Source of the DNA: a bacterium
GTDB taxonomy: Bacteria; UBP14; UBA6098; B30-G16
Length of the DNA stretch: 34,213 nucleotides
NCBI GenBank assembly: GCA_021162205.1
Contig: JAGGZE010000017.1
Span: 1 to 34,213, forward strand
Direction: 5' to 3'
The translations under genes were made by a program, and so were the position numbers. The notes below the pieces were generated by a model. The model did not search any database. It was given only the letters and a program-made list of their open reading frames with translations, and was not told where the DNA came from. Positions 7,582 to 16,220 of this stretch are shown here, piece by piece; position 1 is the stretch's first letter; every line of letters begins with the position of its first letter.

Positions 7582-7727
7582 TTTTGCCCTCCTGAAAATT
7601 TTCCAAAATTACACTATAATAATTAAACATATAATTTTCAAATACGCAATCATAAAAATTTTCTTTGATACTAAATAGTTCATGTTAATTTTATTTCGAT
7701 TATATTAAAAAAATCGCTTGGAGCATA

Positions 7728-8291
7728 ATGTATCGAACAATCGTTCTTCTATACCTTTTTGTCTCGCTTTTATCGGCGAGTTGGGTGCAGGATTTCGACA
7801 ATAGTGTCTATAAGCAAATCAATTCACGCTGGCAATGTGGATTTTCCGATGCATATTTTCCTGTTGTCAGCAGAATCGGTGGCGGCGAAATATATATTGC
7901 CACCGATGCTGGATTTTTCTTTTTCGGCAATGAAAAAATGAAAAATTCTGCAAAGTTATCGACAGTTGGGCTCGCACTAACAATGCTCACCACGCAGGGT
8001 TTGAAATATGCTGTCGGTCGTCAGAGACCCGAAAATTCGAATTCTTCGCGATGGGATTCATCGTTTCCATCGGGGCATACCGCCGCTGCATTCACGATGG
8101 CTTATATTTATGGTTCGCAATATCCAAAATCTCGGATTCCACTATATGCTTTTGCGGTTTCTGTGGGACTTGCAAGAATTTATCTCGGCGAACACTATCC
8201 AACAGATGTAATCGCAGGTGCAGCAATAGGAACTATCGGTGGAATTGTGGTAATGAAAAATAAAAAATTTGTGCTATCGATTGGATTATAG
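7728..8291 (+). CDS. PAP2-family membrane/exported phosphatase
   Basis: The 187-residue protein has an N-terminal hydrophobic signal segment (residues 4-17) and the full PAP2 signature. The motifs are K93 to R100-P101 (KYAVGRQRP), PSGH at 114-117 and RIYLGEHYPTD with R150, H156 and D160. Enzymes of this family remove phosphate from phosphatidic acid, undecaprenyl diphosphate or related lipids outside the cytoplasmic membrane. The substrate cannot be told from sequence. It is short for the family, with only a few membrane segments. It is divergent from the GH57 gene across a 146-bp AT-rich spacer and followed 71 bp later by a secreted protein. Confidence 0.9.
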   Translation: MYRTIVLLYLFVSLLSASWVQDFDNSVYKQINSRWQCGFSDAYFPVVSRIGGGEIYIATDAGFFFFGNEKMKNSAKLSTVGLALTMLTTQGLKYAVGRQRPENSNSSRWDSSFPSGHTAAAFTMAYIYGSQYPKSRIPLYAFAVSVGLARIYLGEHYPTDVIAGAAIGTIGGIVVMKNKKFVLSIGL

Positions 8292-8362
8292 ATGAAACCA
8301 TAATCGACTTGATTTTTTGATTATCATCCACTATTTTATAGAAAATATTAGGGAGTATTTTA

Positions 8363-9724
8363 ATGAAATTCAAATTTTCTGTCACAATATTGTTTATTCT
8401 TGCAACATCTTGCTTAGCGATGAGGTATTTGCATTCGACAAACACTGTTGCACTTCGTGTCGATGATGTATATCCCGCCGGATTTGTGGAATTTTTATAT
8501 TATCCGATGGATAGCAGCGATGTGCTGTGGCGAGCTTTTTTAGGTCTCGATTTCAACAACGATGTCGAAATTTATCATGGTAGAGCGAACGATGAAGGCG
8601 ACCTTTCCGATGTTACTTTTATGTCGATTGCAGAACTCGAACTTACAGAGGATACACTGCTCGACTCGACGATGGTTATCGATTCGACAGACTCGGCGAT
8701 TTACGATACGACATACACTGTCGATACCATAATAACCTATGCGGAAACGAGATGTTCATTTCAATCCACCGATTTCAGACTTCGATTAGACCAGATTGTA
8801 ACATCGAATTACAATGGCGAACCGTATATCGAAATTGTGTGGATATTGACAAATATCGGCAGCGAAGACCTCGATGATGGCAATGTAGTTTTTCATTTCG
8901 ATGGAGATGTCCCCGACGATTTCTGGGATGACGATGTCCCTATCGAATTTCCATCGAAATCGAGTGCCTGTCAGATGGCATCGTCCAGCGATTCTAACTG
9001 CGCAGGTTTTATATGGCTTTCGGGCGGCGAGAATCATCGACTCGAAAATACACTCGATTGGGCATCTTATGGAATTTCTGTCGATTCGCTTATTTCATTT
9101 ATAAATGGTGATTTCTGGCTCGATTCAGAACATTTCGATGTCGATTCATCGGGAGATACTACATATCCATCCTGGGCAGACAGCATTTATGGCGATGCCG
9201 GTGTGGGACTGTTATTTTCACTGCCAGATATGTCCACAGGCGATATCGAGACATTATCCTTTTATTTTGCTGCGGCACCGACACCGGATAGTTTCGCTGT
9301 TTTAGTGGATTCATTTGCGAAAATCGACGAACCCAAATACACAAGCAATTTGCCCGAACAAATTCGCATCGATGCATATCCGAACCCTTTTAATTCATCC
9401 TGCAAAATCACAATTTCGTATAATGGAAATTCCGCTGGTGTTGCAAGGAATTTCGACTTTGTCGGCAAGGTCCCGACTTCATCGGGATTCAGAAAAAAGC
9501 AATGCGAAGAAAAGAGCCGAAGGGCTCAAAATACCTTAAAGGTGTTCGATTTGCGGGGGAATATCGTTGGTTCGACAAGCTCACCAACCGACAATGGTTC
9601 AACGAATAGTGCCCGCACATTTATCTGGCACCCGAAAAAATCTACACCCAGCGGGGTATATCTCGTGCATATTGTTATGGATAATGGGCAAACTGCTGTT
9701 AAGAAAATCGTATATATCGAGTAA
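8363..9724 (+). CDS. Secreted protein with type IX-like C-terminal sorting domain and an in-frame repeat insertion
   Basis: The 453-residue protein starts with a signal peptide (MKFKFSVTILFILATSCLA) behind AGGGAGT. The body (about 20-330) is rich in Asp, Ser and Thr and looks like a beta-rich surface domain with no recognised enzyme motif. The C-terminus has the sorting signature YPNPFNSS near 338-345 and ends in SGVYLVHIVMDNGQTAVKKIVYIE-like strands. Residues about 360-390 (VARNFDFVGKVPTSSGFRKK onward) are encoded by a copy of the dispersed structured repeat, lying between the strand CKITISYNG and the strand TLKVFDLRG. The insertion keeps the frame. Function of the body is unknown. The mnmE gene begins 3 bp after its stop. 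Confidence 0.85.
   Translation: MKFKFSVTILFILATSCLAMRYLHSTNTVALRVDDVYPAGFVEFLYYPMDSSDVLWRAFLGLDFNNDVEIYHGRANDEGDLSDVTFMSIAELELTEDTLLDSTMVIDSTDSAIYDTTYTVDTIITYAETRCSFQSTDFRLRLDQIVTSNYNGEPYIEIVWILTNIGSEDLDDGNVVFHFDGDVPDDFWDDDVPIEFPSKSSACQMASSSDSNCAGFIWLSGGENHRLENTLDWASYGISVDSLISFINGDFWLDSEHFDVDSSGDTTYPSWADSIYGDAGVGLLFSLPDMSTGDIETLSFYFAAAPTPDSFAVLVDSFAKIDEPKYTSNLPEQIRIDAYPNPFNSSCKITISYNGNSAGVARNFDFVGKVPTSSGFRKKQCEEKSRRAQNTLKVFDLRGNIVGSTSSPTDNGSTNSARTFIWHPKKSTPSGVYLVHIVMDNGQTAVKKIVYIE
9440..9531 (+). repeat. Structured repeat, copy B, in frame inside a coding sequence
   Basis: It starts GTTGCAAGGAATT, then hairpin CGAC-TTT-GTCG (9454-9464), hairpin TCCCGA..TCGGGA (9471-9487), the linker TTCAGAAAAAAGCAATGCGA and the distal hairpin GAGCC..GGCTC (9514-9527). 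The core and linker are nearly identical to copy A at 5366-5440. In this sense orientation the A-rich linker comes before the hairpin, so no T-run follows it and it should not terminate the host gene. Confidence 0.88.
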
Positions 9725-9727
9725 GCG

Positions 9728-11071
9728 ATGAATGAAACTGCTCAAAATTTTGCTTCTGTGGTTTCAGGTGAACCGATTGTCGCTCCATCGACTCCACGAG
9801 GACGCTCGGCTATCGCGGTAATCCGAGGCAGTGGAAATAATATAATCGAAATTTTCCAAAATGCTGTATCGCCATCGAAAGATATTCGCAAAATCGAATC
9901 GAACTATACCACTGTGGTTCAAATAAAAATCGACAATGTTGTCGATAAATCAATGATAACGATATTTCGTTCGCCTCGAAGTTACACCGGTGAGGATATG
10001 GTAGAATTGTCGGTTCACGGCAATCCAGTATTGGTCGATAAAATTGTGAAATCCGCTATCGAACAGGGTGCGAGGTTGGCACTCCCTGGCGAATTCACTC
10101 TACGAGCGGTTATTCACGATAAAATGTCGTTAATCGATGCCGAATCTGTCGAGGCGACTGTCGAAGCACAAACCGAACGAGCATTGAGCGCTGCGCGACA
10201 AGCCACACAGTTTTCAAAAGAACTCGCCGACATAAAAGAAAAACTATGGAATATACTGGTAGAAATGTCTGCGGTTCTCGAATTCCCCGATGATGAAATT
10301 CCCGATACAAATGTAATAAATTGGTTGAAAAATTTCGCCGATATCGATTCATATTTGCATAATTTTCTTGAGAAAGCGAAAAAATCGAAATTTCTCGATA
10401 TAGGATTGCAAATCGCAATCGCCGGCGATGTTAATGTCGGTAAATCTACTCTTTTCAATTGGATAGTCGGTGCGGAAAAAGCGATTGTAACGCCTCATCC
10501 GGGAACGACCAGAGATATAATCGAGACTACGGTCGAAATCGATGGCGTGCCGATAAAACTTATCGATACAGCAGGATTGCGTCGAAGTGAACATCCAATC
10601 GAAATCGAAGGAATCCGCAGGGCTAAAAATGTAATAGAAAATGCAGACATCGTTATATGGGTTATCGATGGTTCATCCGCTCTAATCGATGATAAACCCC
10701 CTAAAAATTCGATTGTCACAATTAACAAAGCGGATTTGGGAATTAGCGATACCATCTCTAAAAAATTCCCCGATGCTGCTATTATTTCAGCAAAAACCGG
10801 CACTGGAATGGATGAACTCGTGAAAAAAATCGAGAAACGATTCGCATTTATCCCCGCCGATGCCATTATGGTCTCCATCAGAACCGAAACACTTCTGCGT
10901 GAAGTCTGCAATGAAATAGAACAGGCAACCGATGCACTGAATAAAAATTTTTTCGATGTGGCACAGATTTTTGCCGAAAATGCCGATGATTCGATGGCAA
11001 AAATTTTAGGCATCGAAAATCGAACCGATATTTACGATGAAATATTTAGCAAATTCTGTATAGGAAAATAA
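9728..11071 (+). CDS. mnmE: tRNA modification GTPase MnmE
   Basis: This 447-residue GTPase, with MnmG, makes the 5-carboxymethylaminomethyl-type modification of wobble uridine. The N-terminal folate-binding region starts with IVAPSTPRGRSAIAVIRGSG (about 17-36). The central G domain shows the P-loop GDVNVGKST near 234-242, the GTTRD switch, DTAGLR near 281 and NKAD near 333. The C-terminus ends in the family hallmark FCIGK with the catalytic cysteine. Length is normal. No mnmG is in the window. The gene follows the secreted protein by only 3 bp. Its stop codon overlaps the stem of a terminator that belongs to a dispersed repeat. Confidence 0.97.
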   Translation: MNETAQNFASVVSGEPIVAPSTPRGRSAIAVIRGSGNNIIEIFQNAVSPSKDIRKIESNYTTVVQIKIDNVVDKSMITIFRSPRSYTGEDMVELSVHGNPVLVDKIVKSAIEQGARLALPGEFTLRAVIHDKMSLIDAESVEATVEAQTERALSAARQATQFSKELADIKEKLWNILVEMSAVLEFPDDEIPDTNVINWLKNFADIDSYLHNFLEKAKKSKFLDIGLQIAIAGDVNVGKSTLFNWIVGAEKAIVTPHPGTTRDIIETTVEIDGVPIKLIDTAGLRRSEHPIEIEGIRRAKNVIENADIVIWVIDGSSALIDDKPPKNSIVTINKADLGISDTISKKFPDAAIISAKTGTGMDELVKKIEKRFAFIPADAIMVSIRTETLLREVCNEIEQATDALNKNFFDVAQIFAENADDSMAKILGIENRTDIYDEIFSKFCIGK

Positions 11072-11090
11072 CAGGCATTCGCCTGTTTTT
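11070..11090 (+). terminator. Intrinsic terminator of mnmE, part of repeat copy C1
   Basis: Stem AACAGGC (11070-11076), loop ATTC and stem GCCTGTT (11081-11087) are followed by further T residues. Two bases of the mnmE stop codon (TAA, 11069-11071) are within the stem. Confidence 0.8.
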
Positions 11091-11160
11091 ATCGTGCAAC
11101 TTTTTTCTGAATCCCGATGAAATCGGGGTCTGACAACCGAGTTGTCATTCATTGTTGCAC
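11070..11160 (-). repeat. Structured repeat, copy C1
   Basis: The outer stem GTGCAAC (11094-11100) pairs perfectly with GTTGCAC (11154-11160). Inside are two hairpins: CCCGAT-GAA-ATCGGG (11113-11127) and TGACAAC-CGA-GTTGTCA (11131-11147). Outside lies the distal hairpin that serves mnmE. The element reads in the minus orientation and lies between convergent mnmE and the initiator tRNA. Confidence 0.9.
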
Positions 11161-11221
11161 TTGATTAATAAATAAATTTTGAAACGACTTAATTAAAAAG
11201 AAACAAAGGTTCAAAAAGAGC

Positions 11222-11291
11222 TGCACCCTTCGGGTGTTTTCTTTGTGCAACCTTTCTCCCCTCGACTTTGTGGGGAGATTTATTGTCGCAC
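11222..11291 (-). repeat. Structured repeat, copy C2
   Basis: The distal hairpin CACCC-TTC-GGGTG (11224-11236) is followed on the plus strand by TTTTCTTT. The outer stem GTGCAAC (11245-11251) pairs with GTCGCAC (11285-11291) with one mismatch. The inner hairpin TCTCCCC (11255-11261) pairs with GGGGAGA (11272-11278). The inner stem sequence is unrelated to that of copy C1 although the architecture is the same. Between C1 and C2 there are about 60 bp of AT-rich DNA with nothing recognisable. Confidence 0.85.
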
Positions 11292-11342
11292 CGCGAAACT
11301 ATAGTAAGTGTAATGATTGGTAAATTTAAATTGAAAGTAAAA

Positions 11343-11416
11343 TGGCGGGGGAAGGATTTGAACCTTCGACCTCCGGGTTATGAGCCCGGCGAGCTACCTG
11401 TCTGCTCCACCCCGCA
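11343..11416 (-). tRNA. Initiator tRNA-fMet (CAU anticodon)
   Basis: The 74-nt tRNA has anticodon loop CTCATAA. Initiator hallmarks are visible: three consecutive G-C pairs at the base of the anticodon stem (GGG...CCC), an A11:T24 pair in the D-stem and no Watson-Crick pair at 1-72. Positions 2-7 GCGGGG pair with 66-71 CCCCGC, while position 1 is T and position 72 is C, with discriminator A73. The usual bacterial initiator has C1 and A72, so this is a variant of the same hallmark. CCA is not encoded. Confidence 0.93.
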
Positions 11417-11425
11417 ATTAATCGA

Positions 11426-11454
11426 ATAAAATATAATTTAATTCTTTTTGTCAA
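11426..11454 (-). promoter_or_regulatory. Promoter of the initiator tRNA
   Basis: On the minus strand a perfect TTGACA (11449-11454) lies 33 bp before the tRNA. It is followed by an AT-rich stretch containing TATATTTTAT, in which the -10 box must lie; its exact register is unclear. Confidence 0.6.
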
Positions 11455-11549
11455 GAAATATATTCATTAAAATATTTATATTTTTTTATTTGCGTAATTC
11501 GATAAAAAATGAATATTTATAAATGAAATTAAAATCGGAGGGATAATTT

Positions 11550-12104
11550 ATGGAAAAAACTATAGCCGACACAGAAAAGAAGATGGAAAAGACAATCGAA
11601 TCGATTTCTCACCAGTTGGCAAGATTGAGGACAGGTAAGGCATCGACAGCATTATTGGATGGTATAAAAGTCGATTATTACGGCACGCCGACACCGATAA
11701 ATCAATTAGCCTCGATTTCGGTTCCCGAACCGCGATTGATAGTAATTCATCCCTGGGATAAAACAGCGGTGTCAGCGGTCGAACGAGCGATTCAATCATC
11801 CGACCTCGGATTAAATCCCAGTTCCGATGGCACTGTTGTGAGAATTCCAATTCCTGTGCTTAGCGAGGAACGCAGAAAAGAACTTGTAAAGATTGCCAAA
11901 GGAATCGCCGAGGACAGCAAGGTAGCTATCCGTAATATCCGAAGGGATATTATCGAGGATACAAAACAAAAGCAAAAAGATGGTGATATTCCCGAAGATG
12001 ATTCATATAGACTTCAAGAGAAAATTCAGGAACTCACCGAAAAATTTTCTAAGGAAATCGATGAAATTTTCAAATCTAAGGAAGATGAAATTCTGACAGT
12101 GTAA
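11550..12104 (+). CDS. frr: Ribosome recycling factor
   Basis: The 184-residue cytoplasmic protein splits post-termination ribosomes together with EF-G. It aligns with the family from end to end: LARLRTGKASTALLDGIKVD near residues 23-42, the YYGTPTPINQLASISVPEPR segment, IHPWDK, and the helix with RKELVKIAKGIAEDSKVAIRN around 108-128. The length is standard. It has GGAGGG before the ATG and stands alone, as there is no tsf or pyrH upstream as in many bacteria. A perfect AT-only palindrome begins at its stop codon. Confidence 0.97.
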   Translation: MEKTIADTEKKMEKTIESISHQLARLRTGKASTALLDGIKVDYYGTPTPINQLASISVPEPRLIVIHPWDKTAVSAVERAIQSSDLGLNPSSDGTVVRIPIPVLSEERRKELVKIAKGIAEDSKVAIRNIRRDIIEDTKQKQKDGDIPEDDSYRLQEKIQELTEKFSKEIDEIFKSKEDEILTV

Positions 12105-12123
12105 ATAAATTCAAATTTATTTA
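12102..12123. repeat. AT-only hairpin beginning at the frr stop codon
   Basis: TAAATAAAT (12102-12110), loop TCAA, then ATTTATTTA (12115-12123) form a perfect 9-bp stem whose first triplet is the frr stop. It lacks G-C pairs, so it would be a weak terminator at best. The rest of the gap to 12331 is AT-rich and holds one further small hairpin (ACATCT/AGATGT, 12146-12161) and presumably the promoter of the next operon, which I could not place. Confidence 0.6.
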
Positions 12124-12331
12124 TATAAGGATTTCAAAAATGGAAACATCTTTACAGATGTAAATGTATTTGTCATAGGATTTAGATTTTTTATAAATAT
12201 TCTCGTTATTTAAATCGATATTTTTTGATGCTCGATGAATTATTTTCGCAGAAAAATCTTGCGCACATTAAAATTAGCGATTTATTTGTTTCGATTATGT
12301 TTTCAATCGGTTTTTCTTAAGGAGGAAAACA

Positions 12332-13459
12332 ATGGGTCATGTTTATATACCTGGATTAAAAGTAACCGAATTTGAACTCGTTCAAAAAGAAAGGATTCTT
12401 CCATTAAAGGGAGATGTAATAGTTTCCATCGGCGATAGGGTCCAACCCGATACAACAGTTGCTCGAACTTTTCTTCCGGGTAAAATCGAATCCAAAAATA
12501 TAGCAGGACTTCTCTCTATCGACCCTGAAGACATCGAATTATATCTATTGAAAAAAGTTGGAGATAGTTTCAAAAAAGACGAGATTATCGCTCAAAATAA
12601 AGGTTTTTTCGGATTATTTAAGACTCAAGTAAAGACCTCGTTTATTGGAACTTTAGAAACTGTTTCAAAAGTGACAGGGCAAGCGATTTTACGAGCCGAA
12701 CCCGTTCCTCTCGAGGTTAAAGCTTATATACCCGGTATCGTGAAAGAAATATATCCCGACGAGGGCGTGCTTATCGAAACCTGGGCATCGTTTGTGCAGG
12801 GAATTTTTGGTATAGGGGGCGAAAGATTCGGCACGATTAAATTTCTCGCAGATTCTCCCGATAGCATTTTAGATGAGAATAAAATAGATGAAACTTGCCG
12901 AGACCATATTTTAATCGGCGGCGGAATGGTTACCGCAAAAGCTATTAAAAAAGCTGAATCGGTCGGTGTTAATGGAATCGTTACCGGCGGAATCGAAGCT
13001 TTGGATGTAGCAGATTATCTAGGATACGACATCGGTGTCGCTATAACAGGTTCCGAGGATATAGATTTATCACTGATGATTACAGAAGGTTTTGGACATA
13101 TCCCGATGGCACAAAAAACATTCGAACTACTGAGAAAATACGATGGTATGGAAGCATCGATAAACGGTGCTACTCAGATTCGTGCTGGTGTTATTCGTCC
13201 CGAAATTGTGATTAAGCAAAATGAACCATCGAATGAGATTAAAGAAAAAATGATGGCGAAAATGCAAGGTATCGAAACAGGTTCTATTGTGCGAGTGATA
13301 CGAGTTCCATATTTTGGCAGAATCGGCAAAATTGTGGGACTGCCATCGGAATTAAAACAACTCGAAAGTGAAACTTATGCTCGTGTTTGTGAAATAGAAT
13401 TCGATGATGGCACGCAGGCAACTGTGCCTCGAGCCAATCTCGAGATGATTGAAGACTAA
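12332..13459 (+). CDS. Conserved protein of the DUF6754 cluster with barrel-like and KOW-like domains
   Basis: This 375-residue soluble protein has AAGGAGGAAAAC before the ATG. No signal peptide or membrane helix is seen. The N-terminal part (1-130) contains two beta-rich segments of the barrel-sandwich kind (GDVIVSIGDRVQPD near 28-41 and KKVGDSFKKDEIIAQNKG near 73-90). The middle (about 185-285) has a Gly-rich alpha/beta stretch, DHILIGGGMVTAKAIKKAES and GIVTGGIEALDVADYLGYD. The C-terminus (about 320-375) looks like a KOW/SH3-like barrel (GSIVRVIRVPYFGRIGKIVG). It is the first gene of a tight plus-strand run with a DUF6754 protein 10 bp behind. Its function is unknown; I infer a cytoplasmic partner of the membrane proteins. 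Confidence 0.65.
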   Translation: MGHVYIPGLKVTEFELVQKERILPLKGDVIVSIGDRVQPDTTVARTFLPGKIESKNIAGLLSIDPEDIELYLLKKVGDSFKKDEIIAQNKGFFGLFKTQVKTSFIGTLETVSKVTGQAILRAEPVPLEVKAYIPGIVKEIYPDEGVLIETWASFVQGIFGIGGERFGTIKFLADSPDSILDENKIDETCRDHILIGGGMVTAKAIKKAESVGVNGIVTGGIEALDVADYLGYDIGVAITGSEDIDLSLMITEGFGHIPMAQKTFELLRKYDGMEASINGATQIRAGVIRPEIVIKQNEPSNEIKEKMMAKMQGIETGSIVRVIRVPYFGRIGKIVGLPSELKQLESETYARVCEIEFDDGTQATVPRANLEMIED

Positions 13460-13469
13460 AGGAGGCATA

Positions 13470-16193
13470 GTGAAATATTTTATATTTTCCGTTTTGATTT
13501 TCAGCTTAATTTTGGGCATCCCGAGTTTCGCTCAAAATCCACCCAAACCATTAACTCCAATTATCACAGATATTTCCGGCGATGGTGGAAATAATTTGAT
13601 TTTGAAATGGAAACATTTTGAAACCGTCCCCGGAATATTGTATGAAATATATCGAAGTGAAAATGGGAAGGATTTCGAGTTGCTTTCACCGCTTCAGCTT
13701 AAAACGATGACACCTGTTTGGGAAACCGAAAAGAGAAACGATGTTTCCAATTGGGGTTTTTATGTGATTCCGCAAAAAAGCGAAGATACACGAATTATAA
13801 ATATTCAAATTGTTAAACCTACACCCGATAATTTGGATTCTTTTGTTTCGCTTGGAGCTGAAAAGATTGTTCGAGTCGAATTCGAGGTGCCTCCTGCAAA
13901 AAAACTTGCAGAAATTCCTAATCAGTTCGCTAATGGCACATTTTATCAGATTATCCCTGATGATGAAATCGCTCATCGTCCTCAACCATCGGCATCGACT
14001 GCGGGATTATTTAAGCCATTTGGAATTTCTTTGCCTGTCGATGGCAAAGTTGGGCTCGAGGTTTCCGCTAAAAATAGTGAATTTGAATTTGTCGATAAGG
14101 GGAAACGAATTGCTTCCGCCGAGGGAGAAATCCCGGCACTTTTGGCAAAATATGGCAAAAAAATAATCTCCATTGTTACCGAAAAAACACGATATACTGT
14201 AAAATATGATGATTTTGCATTCCCCGATAGAAAAACAGAACCGGAAAAGAAATATACTTATAAATTGAGACTTTATCAGGTTAAAAAACCGATTAAGAAA
14301 GTTTATGGCGAAAGCGATACCATATCTATAATTCCGAAAAATGAAGTGCCATTTGCACCGACAAAAACCGTCGCATTGCTCGATACCGTTTCAAATAATG
14401 TCGTTCTTCATTTTGCTTACGACCCTTCTGTTGCAGGATTGAAATCATATTTCGACGATTCGATTTTCGTTATTTATAAAACAAAAATCGGCGATACACT
14501 TTGCGAGAATGGAACGAAAATCAATACGATTAATTCGAGTTGGAAATTTTTCACAATCGATAAAATTGAACTCGACGATGTTTTTTATGTCGAGGTTTTC
14601 GATAAGAGCGGACTAAGCGCTAAAACTTCTCTTATCGAACATACGATAGCCGAATTTAAAGAACCACCGATACCACCTAATTTAAGGACAGTCGATTATG
14701 AAAACGACGAGGGTAAAAAAATCGCTGTTCGATGGAATCCTCCAACTCTTGCGGTTGGATACAATATCGACGATGTAATTCCTAATACTAAGGTCGAGGA
14801 TATTTCGGATAAAAATCTTTATCTCGTGCATACTGAAAAAGGTGATACCGTAATGCAAATAACCGATACAACATCGATACCCGATGGTGCACAGAAAATA
14901 TCGACTTTATCTTATTCTATTCCGGGAAATCAAAAAGTTCTCAAAATCGAATATAATATGATAGTAAATCCAGATGACGATGTCTTGTATCCCAAATTTT
15001 CGCTCGATGAAATTAACAAAGTGGATATCGATGTTACGGGGGAAATTAAATTCGACGATATCGAGGATAAAAAATATACACTCGAAGGCTGGATGATTTC
15101 GAAAACCGGTGGGAAATTGGAAAATCCCGAAGCTCGAGTTGAAATGACTATCGATGCTACTTATATCAACAATGTTCCAATCGATATTCCTCCGTATACT
15201 TATTTCATATATCGTGGCACCGATGCTAAGGATTTTTCCACTTTTAAGTTTGTTGGAACAGTCGGTGCAGATTCGCGGGAATTTGTGGATGGTTTCACCG
15301 AACTTCCCAAGAAAGTGCTTCCCGAAGGTGAATTCTATTATTTTGTTCAAGTTCTCGGTCCCGATGGCTCTGTTAAAACATCGGATATAATGGGACCTAT
15401 CGCTCCGAAAGGGAATTTATTCAATTGGAATAAAGTAGCCGTATTTCTCGCCACATTGATTCTTGTTATTGCCGCACTTTTTTTCTTTTATCATGCGAAA
15501 AAAGGGAAGAAATTTTACATTCGTCCGATAGCCGGTGTAGTTCATATCGATGAGGCACTTGGGCGAGCTACCGAGATGGGCAGACCGATTATCTATGTTA
15601 CAGGACTCGGTGTTATTTCGGAACTCGCTACACTTGCTTCTATTACTATACTCGGGCGTGTCGCTCAAAAATGTGCCGAATATCAAAATAAACTTATTTT
15701 GCCTTGTTATGACCCTATAGTTATGATTGTAGCTCAGGAGACAGTGAAAAATGCTTATTCCGATGAAGGTCGTCCCGACCTTTACCGTGAGGAAAATATC
15801 TATTACATCGCCGCTCAGCAATTCGCTTATGCAGCAGCTGTTTCTGGACTTATGATTAGAGAAAAAAGCGCAGCTAATTTCTTTATCGGGAAATTTTTCG
15901 CAGAATCTCTTATACTCGCTGAAACTGGGGCATCTACAGGCGCTATTCAGGTTGCAGGCACCGATGATATGACTCAATTGCCGTTTTTCATTACCGCATG
16001 CGATTATACGATTATCGGTGAGGAACTTTATGCAGCATCTGCGTATCTATCCGATGACCCGATGCAGAAAGGTTCACTTAAAGCGCAGGATTTTCTAAAA
16101 TTGCTCGAAATGATTGTTATAATTGGTGGAACTGTCGCCGCAACCACCGGACTTTGGTGGATTGTGCATTGGTTCCAGGTTTTAGGAGAATAA
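13470..16193 (+). CDS. Large exported fibronectin-type/DUF6754 membrane protein
   Basis: The chosen start is GTG 13470 behind AAAGGAGG; an ATG at 13449 is in frame but overlaps the preceding gene and lacks a binding site. The product of 907 residues begins with a signal peptide (MKYFIFSVLIFSLILG..SFAQ). Residues about 25-650 are beta-rich with fibronectin-type-III-like segments (GNNLILKWKHFE, KKIAVRWNPPT) and should lie outside the cytoplasm. A membrane helix follows (VAVFLATLILVIAALFFFYH, about 655-675). Then comes a DUF6754-like domain of about 200 residues (HIDEALGRATEMGRPIIYVT, ETGASTGAIQVAGTDD), ending with a second hydrophobic segment near 875-895. The biochemical role is not known. It is the central member of the cluster. 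Confidence 0.8.
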   Translation: MKYFIFSVLIFSLILGIPSFAQNPPKPLTPIITDISGDGGNNLILKWKHFETVPGILYEIYRSENGKDFELLSPLQLKTMTPVWETEKRNDVSNWGFYVIPQKSEDTRIINIQIVKPTPDNLDSFVSLGAEKIVRVEFEVPPAKKLAEIPNQFANGTFYQIIPDDEIAHRPQPSASTAGLFKPFGISLPVDGKVGLEVSAKNSEFEFVDKGKRIASAEGEIPALLAKYGKKIISIVTEKTRYTVKYDDFAFPDRKTEPEKKYTYKLRLYQVKKPIKKVYGESDTISIIPKNEVPFAPTKTVALLDTVSNNVVLHFAYDPSVAGLKSYFDDSIFVIYKTKIGDTLCENGTKINTINSSWKFFTIDKIELDDVFYVEVFDKSGLSAKTSLIEHTIAEFKEPPIPPNLRTVDYENDEGKKIAVRWNPPTLAVGYNIDDVIPNTKVEDISDKNLYLVHTEKGDTVMQITDTTSIPDGAQKISTLSYSIPGNQKVLKIEYNMIVNPDDDVLYPKFSLDEINKVDIDVTGEIKFDDIEDKKYTLEGWMISKTGGKLENPEARVEMTIDATYINNVPIDIPPYTYFIYRGTDAKDFSTFKFVGTVGADSREFVDGFTELPKKVLPEGEFYYFVQVLGPDGSVKTSDIMGPIAPKGNLFNWNKVAVFLATLILVIAALFFFYHAKKGKKFYIRPIAGVVHIDEALGRATEMGRPIIYVTGLGVISELATLASITILGRVAQKCAEYQNKLILPCYDPIVMIVAQETVKNAYSDEGRPDLYREENIYYIAAQQFAYAAAVSGLMIREKSAANFFIGKFFAESLILAETGASTGAIQVAGTDDMTQLPFFITACDYTIIGEELYAASAYLSDDPMQKGSLKAQDFLKLLEMIVIIGGTVAATTGLWWIVHWFQVLGE

Positions 16194-16220
16194 TTTCGTT
16201 TTTTATCATAGGAGGATATA

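Noticed and set aside
10495-11013. Minus-strand frame of 172 codons
   Set aside because: Antisense to the GTPase domain of mnmE, a certain gene.
15417-15977. Minus-strand frame of 186 codons
   Set aside because: Antisense to the DUF6754 region, without a start site or motif.
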